DNA from: Alkaliphilus peptidifermentans DSM 18978
Lineage (GTDB): Bacteria; Bacillota; Clostridia; Peptostreptococcales; Natronincolaceae
Assembly (NCBI RefSeq): GCF_900101495.1
Contig: NZ_FMUS01000014.1
Coordinates: 1 to 64,000, forward strand
DNA: 64,000 nt
Direction: 5' to 3'
Positions 1 to 7,756 of the stretch are shown piece by piece. The stretch's first letter is position 1. Each line of letters begins with the position of its first letter. The notes below the pieces were generated by a model, which was not told the origin of the DNA, searched no databases, and was given only the letters and a program-made list of their open reading frames with translations. Position numbers and translations under genes: made by a program.

Positions 1-378
1 CTCCTTAACATCCTTTGTAAAATCCTTTTCCAGCTTAACAAGATCAAAAACATCAGAAATCTTCATTAAACCAATGAATTCTTCCTGAGGCATAATTTCA
101 CCTAGCTTACCATATCTTTCAGCTCCAGCAACAGCATGTTTATACCAAGGCATTTCATAGCCCCTTAAATCCTCAGGCTTAATAGTACCTATATATGCTT
201 GGTTTGGTGGATAGCTAACAACATCTTCATATGAACGAAAATGATTTGGTAGCTTTTTTAAATATTCAGATTCAGGATTAGCTAATCTTTCCATCGTTTG
301 CGTGGTACCATTGTGTAGAATCATATCAGGTGTATGGATTAATATATACCCTGCACCCTTTACTACTGCATTTGACAT
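1..378 (-). CDS. grdC: Glycine reductase component C, beta subunit (GrdC), partial
   Basis: The minus-strand frame is open from an ATG at 378 to the window edge; only the first 126 codons are present. The N-terminus (VVKGAGYILIHTPDM, then HNGTTQTMERLANPESEYLK, YPPNQAYIGTI and GEIMPQEEFIGLM) has the look of GrdC, the FabH-like subunit of protein C. In the established pathway, protein C releases acetyl phosphate from the carboxymethyl-selenocysteine formed on GrdA. A GGGAGGTG ribosome site lies 5 bases before the ATG. It follows grdA by about 97 bases in the same direction, so it is very likely in the same operon. The catalytic half is outside the window. Confidence 0.85.
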   Translation of the reverse strand, partial: MSNAVVKGAGYILIHTPDMILHNGTTQTMERLANPESEYLKKLPNHFRSYEDVVSYPPNQAYIGTIKPEDLRGYEMPWYKHAVAGAERYGKLGEIMPQEEFIGLMKISDVFDLVKLEKDFTKDVKE

Positions 379-475
379 TTAATGCACCTCCCATTATTAA
401 ACACATATACAATTGAAATAGATGGGTAATTTATACCCATCTAAAACCACTCATAATATTATATCCGATAATTTA

Positions 476-946
476 TTAATACTTTGTAAATTCGCTTCTA
501 ATGGCTGTCATTTCTGTTATTATTTCATCAACCTCTAAAACCATTTCCATCATACTTATTTGATCATCATATGCAGTTGGGTCTACTGTTTCTTTAAATT
601 CTGGCTCTACTGCATGAAATACCTTAAGTCCTAACTGGACTCCTGCTAATGGACCTGCAAAGGTTGGATCTCCATTGGTTACAGTTTCAGCAGCTAATCC
701 TGCTGCTTCTGCTTCTGCTGCACCTAGAAGAACAATCACGTTTTCAGCACCGTGTTGTTCACATAGATCCTTAACTCTTTTTTGGTTCTCCAAATCCATA
801 GCTCCTGCAGCGGTTCAGACAAAGCATTCGGTAGATGAGAAAACAATTTCTGCTGAGGTTGACTTTAAACATTCTTCAATGGCAGGTCCTGGAATACCAT
901 CTCGGTCACCAATGATGATGATTTTTTTACCATCAAACATACCCAT
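476..946 (-). CDS. grdA: Glycine reductase selenoprotein A (GrdA), UGA read as selenocysteine
   Basis: Read through the in-frame TGA at 815-817, this frame gives 156 residues with the GrdA layout: [20 protein letters not shown] at the N-terminus, CFV[14 protein letters not shown] around the active site, then [19 protein letters not shown] and [20 protein letters not shown]. The family is about 155-160 residues, so the length fits only if the UGA is decoded. GrdA is the small redox selenoprotein that takes the carboxymethyl group from protein B and passes it to protein C, and is re-reduced by thioredoxin. The ATG at 946 sits behind AAAGGATG; ATG 940 is an alternative. A simple ORF search sees only the C-terminal 107 residues. 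It lies between trxA and grdC. Confidence 0.93.
815..817 (-). other. Selenocysteine (UGA) codon of grdA
   Basis: TGA lies in frame between codons for CFV and TAAGAM, the GrdA active site where selenocysteine is invariant in the family. The following 40 or so bases of mRNA should hold the bacterial SECIS hairpin; I did not model its fold. The host must therefore have SelA, SelB, SelC and SelD elsewhere. Confidence 0.9.
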
Positions 947-1071
947 ATTACAACATCCTTTCCTTAGTTTTTTAGATTTATAAAATCAATTTGTTTATAA
1001 TACTTTTTCTTTATATCATTAGTTTTATATAAGCTTTATATGTAAATTCTACAAAGTTCTACATTGATCTT

Positions 1072-1389
1072 CTATATATATTTTTGAATCATAGCTTCTA
1101 TCTTTTCTACTGTTGCATCTTCCTTGGTTACTTCGTCGATTTTTTGTCCTCCCTTATATATGGAGATAGTGGGAAGTCCCAAAACTTTTTGCTGAATCGC
1201 CAATCTTCTTGCTTTTGTTGTATCCAATTTGCAAAATTTCATTTTGGTATTATATTTTTCAGATAGCTCCACAACTGAAGGCATTAATGCTTTACATGGC
1301 TCGCATCCTTCACTCCAGAAATCAACAATTACATACCCATCTGCTTCTAGCACCTCTGTCAGAAAAGTGTCTTTATCTAATACTATCAT
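1072..1389 (-). CDS. trxA: Thioredoxin of the glycine reductase system
   Basis: A 105-residue thioredoxin fold protein. The active site reads WSEGCEPCK in place of the usual WCGPC, a variant known from thioredoxins of glycine-reducing clostridia. The cis-proline loop is visible as [12 protein letters not shown] choose the ATG at 1389 because GGAGGTGAAGC stands just upstream; a longer frame to 1422 lacks a ribosome site. It is the first gene upstream of grdA in the same direction, with a gap of about 125 bases, and should supply the electrons that re-reduce the GrdA selenenylsulfide. No thioredoxin reductase gene lies next to it here. Confidence 0.9.
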   Translation of the reverse strand: MIVLDKDTFLTEVLEADGYVIVDFWSEGCEPCKALMPSVVELSEKYNTKMKFCKLDTTKARRLAIQQKVLGLPTISIYKGGQKIDEVTKEDATVEKIEAMIQKYI

Positions 1390-1512
1390 TGCTTCACCTC
1401 CTTCACCGTTAAATGTTATCAATGGATGTCTAATAAGAAGAATTTGTCTTTTATACTATTTCATAGGCTTACTTTGTGATAATTATATCATAGTGAAATA
1501 TATATGTAAATG

Positions 1513-1536
1513 AGTTTATATTATAAACGCGTTTAT
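1513..1536. promoter_or_regulatory. Palindromic operator candidate between trxA and the TetR gene
   Basis: Two overlapping palindromes, GTTTATA-T-TATAAAC and ATAAACGCGTTTAT, lie in the divergent intergenic space. They are a natural binding site for the divergent TetR-type regulator at 1673. The role is inferred from position and symmetry only. Confidence 0.45.
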
Positions 1537-1672
1537 TTATTTCAAAAACTACTTAGCTATAGTTAATATCAATGTTAAATTACTCAAATATGTCTATTTT
1601 CAATAAAAATATCTTTAACGTTGTGATATAATAAACAATGTGTTTCAGAATAATAAAGAATGGTGATAAAAA

Positions 1673-2341
1673 ATGGCAATAGATAATAAATTGATTAAGA
1701 AAAAAAGAATGATGGGTTATTTTATTGAGGCTGCTAGTAATATTATTGAAAATGAAGGCCTTGAGGCTGTAACAGTAAGAAAAGTTGCGTCACTGGCAGG
1801 CTATAACAGTGCTACCTTATACAATTATTTCGAGAACCTCCATCATTTAGTATACTTTGCCTCCGTTAAATATCTTAAGGAATATGTAGATTGTATTTCT
1901 AGTAATATTAAATTTGCTAAAACTCCTATTGATAAATACCTTTGCATTTGGAAGTGTTTCTGTGAATTTTCCTATGACAAGGCACAAATTTATCACATGT
2001 TATTCTTCAATCAATTTAGTGACTCTTTTGTGGATGTAATACAGGAATATTATCAAATTTTCCCTGAGGAATTGGGCGAACACCCAGAGGAAGTGCTAGA
2101 AGTATTATTAAAACAGAACATCTATGAACGAAATAGCACCTGTTTAAAGGCCTACGTAAAAAACTCTGATATTTTATATGAAAGTTTAGAATCAATTAAC
2201 GAAATGATACTCCTAGTATATCAAAGTATGCTTTATCGTATTATGAACAATCAAGTAAATTATACCAATGAAGAGGCAGTTAAGATTACTATGAATTACA
2301 TTAAAAAAACCCTACTATCTTATGGATTAATAGGGCAATAA
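1673..2341 (+). CDS. TetR/AcrR family regulator
   Basis: A 222-residue protein with a TetR-type N-terminal helix-turn-helix at about residues 14-60 (EAVTVRKVASLAGYNSATLY followed by NYFENL), and a divergent ligand-binding half with no recognisable ligand family. It is divergent from trxA-grdA-grdC and separated from it by about 280 bases that contain a strong palindrome, so control of glycine reductase and of itself is a reasonable inference. A TATAAT box stands at 1627-1632; the -35 is weak. It ends shortly before an intrinsic terminator. Confidence 0.85.
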   Translation: MAIDNKLIKKKRMMGYFIEAASNIIENEGLEAVTVRKVASLAGYNSATLYNYFENLHHLVYFASVKYLKEYVDCISSNIKFAKTPIDKYLCIWKCFCEFSYDKAQIYHMLFFNQFSDSFVDVIQEYYQIFPEELGEHPEEVLEVLLKQNIYERNSTCLKAYVKNSDILYESLESINEMILLVYQSMLYRIMNNQVNYTNEEAVKITMNYIKKTLLSYGLIGQ

Positions 2342-2574
2342 CGCATACAGACTGAAGACAAAGTAATATTTATAAGATAAACTCGATTTTTAAAACTTAA
2401 GTAAACAGTTAGTGAAGTTAAAATAGAAAGAGCGAAAAGATAATCAGATAAGAGTTTTCAACTGTTTGAGCGGAAGCGAGTTTTGAAAGCTCCTGATTAT
2501 ATTTAGCTCATTCCAGACTTAGTTCTGAGCGGGTTTACGTAGTTTTGAAAATATCAGAGTTTGTCTAAAACTTC

Positions 2575-2602
2575 GCCGTCTATTTACTATAGACGGCTTT
2601 TC
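2575..2602 (+). terminator. Intrinsic terminator after the TetR gene
   Basis: An 8-bp stem (GCCGTCTA with TAGACGGC) with a 7-base loop is followed by TTTT. Its right arm overlaps the last codons of the convergent PHP gene, so it serves the plus-strand TetR transcript. The 230 bases before it (2342-2574) contain several GAGCG/CGCTC-like short inverted motifs and no ORF. Confidence 0.75.
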
Positions 2603-3309
2603 CTCTCCAATACCTTCTTTAATAAGGAAACTGATGTGTTAGCTATAAGATTACTGTCAACATTAAGATCAGTAATCATTTTCATAGCCATAGTAAAGTT
2701 GCCAATTTCCAATGCTATGTGTGCATCACTTCCTAAAGCTACAGGAGTCTGTTGTGAAAAACATTCTTCTAAAATTTCATAGCAGTTTTTACTACTCCCC
2801 ACCCTGAAGCTGTCAGGTTTAAGGGAGCTATTATTAATTTCGATAAGAGTACTGGTTTCTTTTGCACCAGATACAAGACTTTTTATATCTATTGGAAAGC
2901 TGGGATTTCCCGGATGACCAATCATATGGATATATGGTTTTTCCATAAGTTTACGTAAAACTCTCGTATTTTCTTCAATGGTAGATGGCTTAATACATGG
3001 TCTATGAAAACTGGCTATTACAAAGTCCATTTCCATCAATACACATTCCGGAAGATCCAGCTTTCCATCATAGTCAAGTATATTAACCTCTACTCCCTTT
3101 AGAATCTCTACCCCAGCTATTTTTTTTGGTATGGCCTTTAAATTGCGAAAATATAAAGAATCTGCAGCTCCTGGCATGGCAGGACCATGATCTGTTAAGG
3201 CTAATAGTTGAAAATCTACCGATGCTGCGAAGCTTGCCATTTCCATCACAGTACTAAAGGCATGTCCACTCGCTATGCTGTGACAATGAACATCGAGAAC
3301 AAAATTCAT
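2587..3309 (-). CDS. PHP-domain phosphatase, YcdX-like
   Basis: A 240-residue PHP (polymerase and histidinol phosphatase) superfamily protein of the compact YcdX type. Metal ligands are visible in order: DVHCHS (HxH) at residues 6-11, LTDHGP at about 39-44, HRP and GHPGNP in the middle, and GSDAH near residue 195. This family uses a trinuclear metal site for phosphoester hydrolysis; the substrate is not known. The ATG at 3309 has AGGAAGGTG upstream. It stands alone and converges on the TetR gene. Confidence 0.85.
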   Translation of the reverse strand: MNFVLDVHCHSIASGHAFSTVMEMASFAASVDFQLLALTDHGPAMPGAADSLYFRNLKAIPKKIAGVEILKGVEVNILDYDGKLDLPECVLMEMDFVIASFHRPCIKPSTIEENTRVLRKLMEKPYIHMIGHPGNPSFPIDIKSLVSGAKETSTLIEINNSSLKPDSFRVGSSKNCYEILEECFSQQTPVALGSDAHIALEIGNFTMAMKMITDLNVDSNLIANTSVSLLKKVLERKSRL

Positions 3310-3391
3310 ATTAACACCTTCCTCTTGATATAATAGCTCTTACCATTATTATAACAAAGGATAAGAATAAAAGCATTTCATATATCCTATG

Positions 3392-3430
3392 CAAAAAACA
3401 ATTAAAGGGGATCAAATCCCCTTTAATTGT
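3392..3430 (-). terminator. Intrinsic terminator of small hydrophobic protein 1
   Basis: A perfect stem of ACAATTAAAGGGGAT-type arms with a 3-base loop, followed on the minus strand by TTTTTT. It sits directly after the stop of the gene at 3443-3628. Confidence 0.85.
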
Positions 3431-3442
3431 ATCTAGGTACCT

Positions 3443-3628
3443 TTAGCACAAGAAGCTTCTTCCTCCAAAAAGAACAATTAATAATAAGAAGAAGAATAGT
3501 AGACTATCTCCAGAGCCTCTAAAAATACCGCAGTTGCAGAATATAACTACCAGCAACAGAAAGAAAAATAATAGGCTATTCTGACCACCAAATAATCCGC
3601 CGAATATACCTTTTGATGCATCACTCAT
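3443..3628 (-). CDS. Small hydrophobic repeat protein, paralog 1
   Basis: A 61-residue protein I do not recognise by name. After a polar head (MSDASKGIFGGLFGGQN) it carries two copies of one hydrophobic module, SLLFFFLLLVVIFCNC and SLLFFFLLLIVLFGG, joined by a short GIFRGSGD linker, and ends in Cys. Each module could span a membrane or pack as a beta/amyloid-like strand. Four paralogs (3729, 4033, 4331, 9019) keep the same plan. The ATG at 3628 has GGAGG 9 bases upstream. A sigma-K-like promoter stands at 3678-3705, so late mother-cell (coat) expression is likely. Small GY/hydrophobic sporulation proteins such as YjcZ-type are the nearest known analogues in style, but homology is not shown. 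Confidence 0.75.
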   Translation of the reverse strand: MSDASKGIFGGLFGGQNSLLFFFLLLVVIFCNCGIFRGSGDSLLFFFLLLIVLFGGRSFLC

Positions 3629-3677
3629 TAATATCACCCTCCTGAATCATTAAATTAGAACCATTTATGTTCTACAC

Positions 3678-3705
3678 CATAATATGATTGTAATTGTCAA
3701 TTTGT
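3678..3705 (-). promoter_or_regulatory. Sigma-K-like promoter of paralog 1
   Basis: On the minus strand, AC at 3705-3704, 17 bases, then CATATTATG at 3686-3678. This resembles the sigma-K pattern AC-N16/17-CATANNNTA. Confidence 0.5.
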
Positions 3706-3728
3706 TACAATATTGAAAGTCCCTCCTT

Positions 3729-3911
3729 CTAGCATATTCCTGATGGTCCCATAAATAAAACCACTAGTATTAAGAAGAAGAATAGTAAGCTATCACCTGA
3801 ATCTGCAAATATTGGACAATTGCAGAAGATTATCACTAGTAAAAGGAAAAAGAATAAAAGACTTGTGTTTTTAAAGCCTCCAAATAAAACATTTGACTTT
3901 ACTTCTGACAT
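3729..3911 (-). CDS. Small hydrophobic repeat protein, paralog 2
   Basis: Sixty residues with the same plan as its neighbours: head MSEVKSNVLFGGFKNT, module SLLFFFLLLVIIFCNC, linker PIFADSGD, module SLLFFFLILVVLFMG, C-terminal Cys. The ATG at 3911 has GGAGG 8 bases upstream. It is separated from paralog 1 by a region containing that gene's own promoter, so the copies look individually transcribed. Function unknown; spore-layer structural peptide is inferred from the promoter. Confidence 0.72.
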   Translation of the reverse strand: MSEVKSNVLFGGFKNTSLLFFFLLLVIIFCNCPIFADSGDSLLFFFLILVVLFMGPSGIC

Positions 3912-3956
3912 GCTATTCACCTCCTATAAAATTAATGGAAAACATTATCTTACTTT

Positions 3957-3984
3957 TATACTATGTATATTTCATTATATGGGT
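3957..3984 (-). promoter_or_regulatory. Sigma-K-like promoter of paralog 2
   Basis: On the minus strand, AC at 3984-3983, a 17-base spacer, then CATAGTATA at 3965-3957, a full match to CATANNNTA. Confidence 0.55.
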
Positions 3985-4002
3985 ACCTAATTAACCCAAA
4001 TT

Positions 4003-4026
4003 AAAAGAGGGTGTACTCACCCTCTT
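4003..4026 (-). terminator. Intrinsic terminator of paralog 3
   Basis: AAGAGGGTG pairs with CACCCTCTT across a 4-base loop, followed by TTTTAATTT on the minus strand, just after the stop codon at 4033. Confidence 0.75.
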
Positions 4027-4032
4027 AACTAT

Positions 4033-4209
4033 TTAACAGAAAAATTTTGACCCTCCAAATAATACTATTAACAATAAGAAGAAGAATAATAAACTATCTC
4101 CAGAGCCTTTAAAACAAGGACAGGCACAGAATATTAAAACCAGTAGTAAGAAAAAGAATAGTAAGCTACTATCGGTACCTATACCTAAAAACCCTCTACC
4201 TGTTGACAT
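4033..4209 (-). CDS. Small hydrophobic repeat protein, paralog 3
   Basis: Fifty-eight residues: head MSTGRGFLGIGTDS, module SLLFFFLLLVLIFCAC, linker PCFKGSGD, module SLLFFFLLLIVLFGG, ending KFFC. It carries one more cysteine than paralogs 1 and 2. The start at 4209 is chosen to match the MS- start of the family and a GGAGG 8 bases upstream; ATG 4224 is possible. It has its own promoter and terminator. Function unknown. Confidence 0.72.
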   Translation of the reverse strand: MSTGRGFLGIGTDSSLLFFFLLLVLIFCACPCFKGSGDSLLFFFLLLIVLFGGSKFFC

Positions 4210-4243
4210 CCTCCTCACCTCCATTTACTATAATATCTAAATA

Positions 4244-4271
4244 TTTAATATGTTTTTGCAATATAATAAGT
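4244..4271 (-). promoter_or_regulatory. Sigma-K-like promoter of paralog 3
   Basis: On the minus strand, AC at 4271-4270, 17 bases, then CATATTAAA at 4252-4244. Confidence 0.45.
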
Positions 4272-4297
4272 CTATAGAGTTTTTAATTTACTTTAAT

Positions 4298-4327
4298 AAG
4301 CAGGTAGAACCCTGAGGTTCTACCTAT
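4298..4327 (-). terminator. Terminator-like hairpin after paralog 4
   Basis: AGGTAGAACC pairs with GGTTCTACCT around a CTGA-type loop at the 3' end of paralog 4; the U-run is weak. Confidence 0.6.
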
Positions 4328-4330
4328 TCA

Positions 4331-4528
4331 TTACCAACCGCCAAATAATCCGCGACCACCAAAAAGAACTACTAACAATAGGAAGAAGAATAATAAGCTA
4401 TCCCCTGCATCTCTAAATAGGGCGCAATTGCAGAAAATTATCACTAGTAAAAGGAAAAAGAATAGTAAACTGTTATTTGATCCAAAAATACCTCCTAGGA
4501 ACCCAGTGCCTTTAACAGCTTCACTCAT
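4331..4528 (-). CDS. Small hydrophobic repeat protein, paralog 4
   Basis: Sixty-five residues: head MSEAVKGTGFLGGIFGSNN, module SLLFFFLLLVIIFCNC, linker ALFRDAGD, module SLLFFFLLLVVLFGG, then RGLFGGW in place of a terminal Cys. The start at 4528 keeps the family MSE- start and has GGAGG 9 bases upstream; a frame to 4594 has no ribosome site there. It ends the three-gene run of copies beginning at 4033 and is itself individually framed by promoter and hairpin. Confidence 0.72.
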   Translation of the reverse strand: MSEAVKGTGFLGGIFGSNNSLLFFFLLLVIIFCNCALFRDAGDSLLFFFLLLVVLFGGRGLFGGW

Positions 4529-4577
4529 GTACATACACCTCCCGGTAAAATATGGTACCCAATTCAGGGTCTCACTA

Positions 4578-4604
4578 CATGATATGAATAACACAAAAAG
4601 TTGT
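4578..4604 (-). promoter_or_regulatory. Sigma-K-like promoter of paralog 4
   Basis: On the minus strand, AC at 4604-4603, 16 bases, then CATATCATG at 4586-4578. Confidence 0.45.
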
Positions 4605-4737
4605 GCCCTCTGAATTATAAAAAATACTTATAAACAAATATCATTGACTTTCTACAAGAACATTATTAATATAAAAGCATACTTTAAATATATAATTATT
4701 TTGATTACAAACAAACATAAGGTATGAGGTGGTATTG

Positions 4738-5958
4738 TTGAATATTGTAGTACAAAAATTTGGAGGAACTTCGCTTTCAACAAAAGAAAGAAGAGAAATG
4801 GTTGTTGATAAGATACTTGAAGCAAAGACCAAGGGAAAAGCTGTTGTTGTGGTTGTATCTGCTATTGGTCGCAAAGGCGACCCCTATGCTACTGATAGCT
4901 TAAGGAATCTAATTCTAGCAGATAATCCAAGCTGCAGTTTAAGAACAATGGACTTTTTAATGTCATGTGGCGAAATGATCTCGGCTTCTGTTTTATCAGC
5001 CTTATTAGAGCAACATGGCGAAAAAGTAATTGTTTTAAATGGTGCTCAAGCAGGAATATTGACAGATGATGATTTCAGCAATGCAGAAATCATATCAATT
5101 GATGAAAAGAAAATATTGTCTTATCTTCAAGAGGAAAAAATTGTTGTTATTTGTGGATTTCAAGGTATAAGCCAAAGTGGAGATATTACCACTTTAGGTA
5201 GAGGTGGAAGCGATACAACAGCAACAGCTTTAGGTGTTGCTCTAAATGCAGAGTTCGTAGAGATATATACAGATGTTGATGGTATTATGACAGCCGATCC
5301 AAACGTAGTACCAACAGCAAAAATTATTGAAGAAATTAATTATGAAGAAGTGTTTCAAATGGCTGATAAGGGAGCCAAGGTTATACATCCAAGGGCAGTA
5401 GAAATAGCTCAGAAAGATAACCTTGTTGTGAAAATCAAAAATACTATGTCTAAGCATCCAGGTACATCGATACATCATTATCGTAAAAATGGAGAAAGTC
5501 GCTATTCAACAAAGATGAAGGAGAAGCTTCTTACAGCTATAACCCATAAGGATAGTATCGCACAGGTTTCTATTTTTTTGGAGGATGACCTTCAACTGGA
5601 AAGCACTTTACTGACCACCCTTGCTAAAAACAACATAAGTATTGATATGATAAACTTTTTTGTAAACAAAAAAATATTCACGATAGATTTATCTCAAGTG
5701 CCGCTATTGAAAAAAATATTAAATGAATTAGAGTTGCCCTTTGAAATCATTGAAAAATGCAGCAAGGTTACTATTATTGGCAACCGTATTACTGGTATTC
5801 CTGGCGTAATGGCTACAATTGTTTCGGCGCTTTCAAAGGAAGGAATAAAGATACTCCAAAGCTCCGACTCCCATTCCACCATTTCTTGCCTGGTAAAGGA
5901 AGACGAAGCAACCCGATCTGTAAATATCCTTCATAATGCTTTTAACTTAAGTGTATAG
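4738..5958 (+). CDS. Aspartate kinase
   Basis: A monofunctional aspartokinase of about 406 residues, the length of the Bacillus LysC/DapG type. The kinase domain opens with VVQKFGGTSL and includes GRGGSDTTATALG and YTDVDGIMTADP; two C-terminal ACT repeats follow from about residue 265 (IAQVSIFLEDD and VTIIGNRITGIPGVMA). It phosphorylates aspartate at the start of the lysine/threonine/methionine/diaminopimelate pathway. I place the start at TTG 4738 behind GAGGTGG; GTG 4729 is an alternative. It is a single plus-strand gene with its own terminator. Which end product inhibits it cannot be read here. Confidence 0.92.
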   Translation: MNIVVQKFGGTSLSTKERREMVVDKILEAKTKGKAVVVVVSAIGRKGDPYATDSLRNLILADNPSCSLRTMDFLMSCGEMISASVLSALLEQHGEKVIVLNGAQAGILTDDDFSNAEIISIDEKKILSYLQEEKIVVICGFQGISQSGDITTLGRGGSDTTATALGVALNAEFVEIYTDVDGIMTADPNVVPTAKIIEEINYEEVFQMADKGAKVIHPRAVEIAQKDNLVVKIKNTMSKHPGTSIHHYRKNGESRYSTKMKEKLLTAITHKDSIAQVSIFLEDDLQLESTLLTTLAKNNISIDMINFFVNKKIFTIDLSQVPLLKKILNELELPFEIIEKCSKVTIIGNRITGIPGVMATIVSALSKEGIKILQSSDSHSTISCLVKEDEATRSVNILHNAFNLSV

Positions 5959-5960
5959 CA

Positions 5961-5997
5961 AAAAGAGCTTGAATTTTATAATTCAGGCTCTTTTTCA
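5961..5997 (+). terminator. Intrinsic terminator of the aspartokinase gene
   Basis: AAAAGAGCTTGAAT pairs with ATTCAGGCTCTTTTT and ends in a T-run right after the stop codon. Confidence 0.85.
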
Positions 5998-6059
5998 ATC
6001 AAGTACTTTAAATATTTACTCAATTAAAGCCAAAAACAATATTTATCTTTAGCTTTTAA

Positions 6060-6356
6060 TTATTCTTCCTCTAGTCTTTGTAAAATAAGCTTATATCCGT
6101 CAGCACCATAATGTAGACATCTATTTACTCTACTGATGGTTGCAGTACTTGCTCCTGTTACTTCTTCAATATCACTATATGTTTTGCCTGCCTTCAATAG
6201 CTTAGCCACTTCTAGTCGCTGCGATATTGATTGTAGCTCTTTTATTGTGCAAACATCTTCAAAGAAACGATAACATTCCTCAATACTTTCAAGTCTTAAT
6301 ATAGCTTCAAATAGTGCATCTGTAAAAGGATCTTTAATTTTTGATTGATAGGACAT
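6060..6356 (-). CDS. YerC/YecD family TrpR-related regulator
   Basis: A 98-residue protein of the TrpR superfamily. The N-terminal helices contain DALFEAILRLES and EECYRFFEDVCTIKEL; the helix-turn-helix is KTYSDIEEVTGASTATISRV, followed by NRCLHYGADGYK as in YerC/YecD proteins. It is a small DNA-binding protein; regulated genes are unknown. The ATG at 6356 has AGGTG 6 bases upstream. It converges with the aspartokinase gene. Confidence 0.85.
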   Translation of the reverse strand: MSYQSKIKDPFTDALFEAILRLESIEECYRFFEDVCTIKELQSISQRLEVAKLLKAGKTYSDIEEVTGASTATISRVNRCLHYGADGYKLILQRLEEE

Positions 6357-6479
6357 AATTTCACCTCAATCCTTAGTATTGATGTATCTATTCGATTTAT
6401 TTTCTGCTTTTCCTGTTAATTTAATAAAAAACTTTCTAAAAGAAAAGCTTAGCTAAATATATAATTTATATTAATATCT

Positions 6480-7277
6480 TTATGCATTATGTATGTTTGT
6501 TTTTAATTTATCTATAGCTTCACTTAAATCCTTACCAATTAGATTCTGCCCCTTGGATACATCATTTAACCTCTCAATTTCCTTTGAAACACCCTTTACT
6601 TCTTGATTAATTGTATTTAGTATGTCAGAAATCTGATTTGTAAAATCTTCGTTATTACTGGCTAGTTTTTGAACCTCTTTAGCAACTACCGCAAAGCCTT
6701 TTCCTTGTTCACCTGCTCTAGCCGCTTCGATAGATGCATTTAATCCAAGAATATTAGTCTGCTGAGTAATTCTACCCATGATTTTTATTATTTCATCGGT
6801 TTCTTGTACTAAATTAATGGTACGTGATGCAAATTGATTTAAAGCATTTGATAGCATTCCGATATTTTCTATGCTTGAATTCATTTTCTCAATACCGCCA
6901 GAAGTTACAGTGGTTAATTCATCTACTTCCTTTAGTTGAGCTTCAATTTTATTATGGAGTTTTTCTTCATTTTCAACCAGATGCATCATTAAGTTGGCAG
7001 CCTTACTACACATGATTGATACATTCTGTTTATTATGCTTCATTACCTCCTCTTTAACCTTACTTGCCCCTGTAGCTTCTATAACTATATCTAATTGCTT
7101 AGAAAATAAATCCTCTATTCTTGACGAGCTAAAAATATTAAGGCTTTTTGCCATTTGTATTCCTGGCGCCTCATCATTAATATCAATTATTCCTGCTATG
7201 TTTATTTCTTTCATCTTACTTAATGTTTTTAATATTGAAGTTCCACCATTTCCTCCACCTATAATCCCAACACGCAT
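6480..7277 (-). CDS. Soluble chemoreceptor-like signaling protein with an N-terminal Rossmann domain
   Basis: A 265-residue protein with two unlike halves. Residues 1-90 look like an NAD(P)-binding Rossmann domain: [19 protein letters not shown], then [20 protein letters not shown] and [10 protein letters not shown], as in dehydrogenases. Residues 105-265 are a coiled-coil methyl-accepting chemotaxis signaling domain with the classic hairpin tip [20 protein letters not shown] and [15 protein letters not shown]. There is no membrane segment and no HAMP domain. A cytoplasmic receptor sensing a nucleotide cofactor or redox state is the inference. The ATG at 7277 has AAGGGGG upstream. The gene stands alone. 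Confidence 0.85.
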   Translation of the reverse strand: MRVGIIGGGNGGTSILKTLSKMKEINIAGIIDINDEAPGIQMAKSLNIFSSSRIEDLFSKQLDIVIEATGASKVKEEVMKHNKQNVSIMCSKAANLMMHLVENEEKLHNKIEAQLKEVDELTTVTSGGIEKMNSSIENIGMLSNALNQFASRTINLVQETDEIIKIMGRITQQTNILGLNASIEAARAGEQGKGFAVVAKEVQKLASNNEDFTNQISDILNTINQEVKGVSKEIERLNDVSKGQNLIGKDLSEAIDKLKTNIHNA

Positions 7278-7437
7278 ATATAAATCCCCCTTTTTATTTC
7301 CGTATCTATAAAGCACTCATCACTAACTATTTTATATTAATAAATATTATTCATCAATGAATATATAAAATTTTACCATATTAAATTTATATATAACTTC
7401 ACATACTAACACTAATTCTGAAAATGGAGGAATTCAC

Positions 7438-7650
7438 GTGAAAAAAAAATCCAAAGAAAGTTTTCGAAATCCACAGGATATTATAGATGAGACATATAAT
7501 GGACGAGACTATGATATTATCAATAAATCAATGAACTCCTATGTAATGCCATTGGACATGGTTAAAGATGTAGATGCATTTAATAGTCAACACTTTTACC
7601 AAGAGACTTGGGACAGGATTTCTAAAGAAATCAAAAACAAACCACAATAA
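7438..7650 (+). CDS. Small hydrophilic protein, unknown
   Basis: Seventy residues from a GTG start at 7438 with GGAGGAATTCAC directly upstream, a convincing ribosome site. It is charged, has no membrane segment (KKKSKESFRNPQDIIDETYN near the start) and no family I recognise. A CATACTA box at 7402-7408 resembles the -10 of forespore sigma factors (F/G), but the -35 is not convincing. It is followed by a hairpin with a T-run. A spore-core or regulatory small protein is possible; nothing shows it. Confidence 0.6.
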   Translation: MKKKSKESFRNPQDIIDETYNGRDYDIINKSMNSYVMPLDMVKDVDAFNSQHFYQETWDRISKEIKNKPQ

Positions 7651-7682
7651 GGCACTATTGATAAAGATAATTAACAAAAAAA

Positions 7683-7756
7683 TAACTGGTGAAAAAAACC
7701 AATATCTAAAGCATGTGACAATACATCAGAAAAGGTTTTTTCATCAGTTTTTTTAA
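7683..7756 (+). terminator. Intrinsic terminator after the small hydrophilic protein
   Basis: ACTGGTGAAAAAAACC pairs with GGTTTTTTCATCAGT across a long loop, followed by TTTTTTT. It overlaps the end of the convergent phosphoesterase gene. Confidence 0.6.

Noticed and set aside
675-983. 102-codon plus-strand ORF over grdA
   Set aside because: Antisense to GrdA, whose protein signature is on the minus strand.
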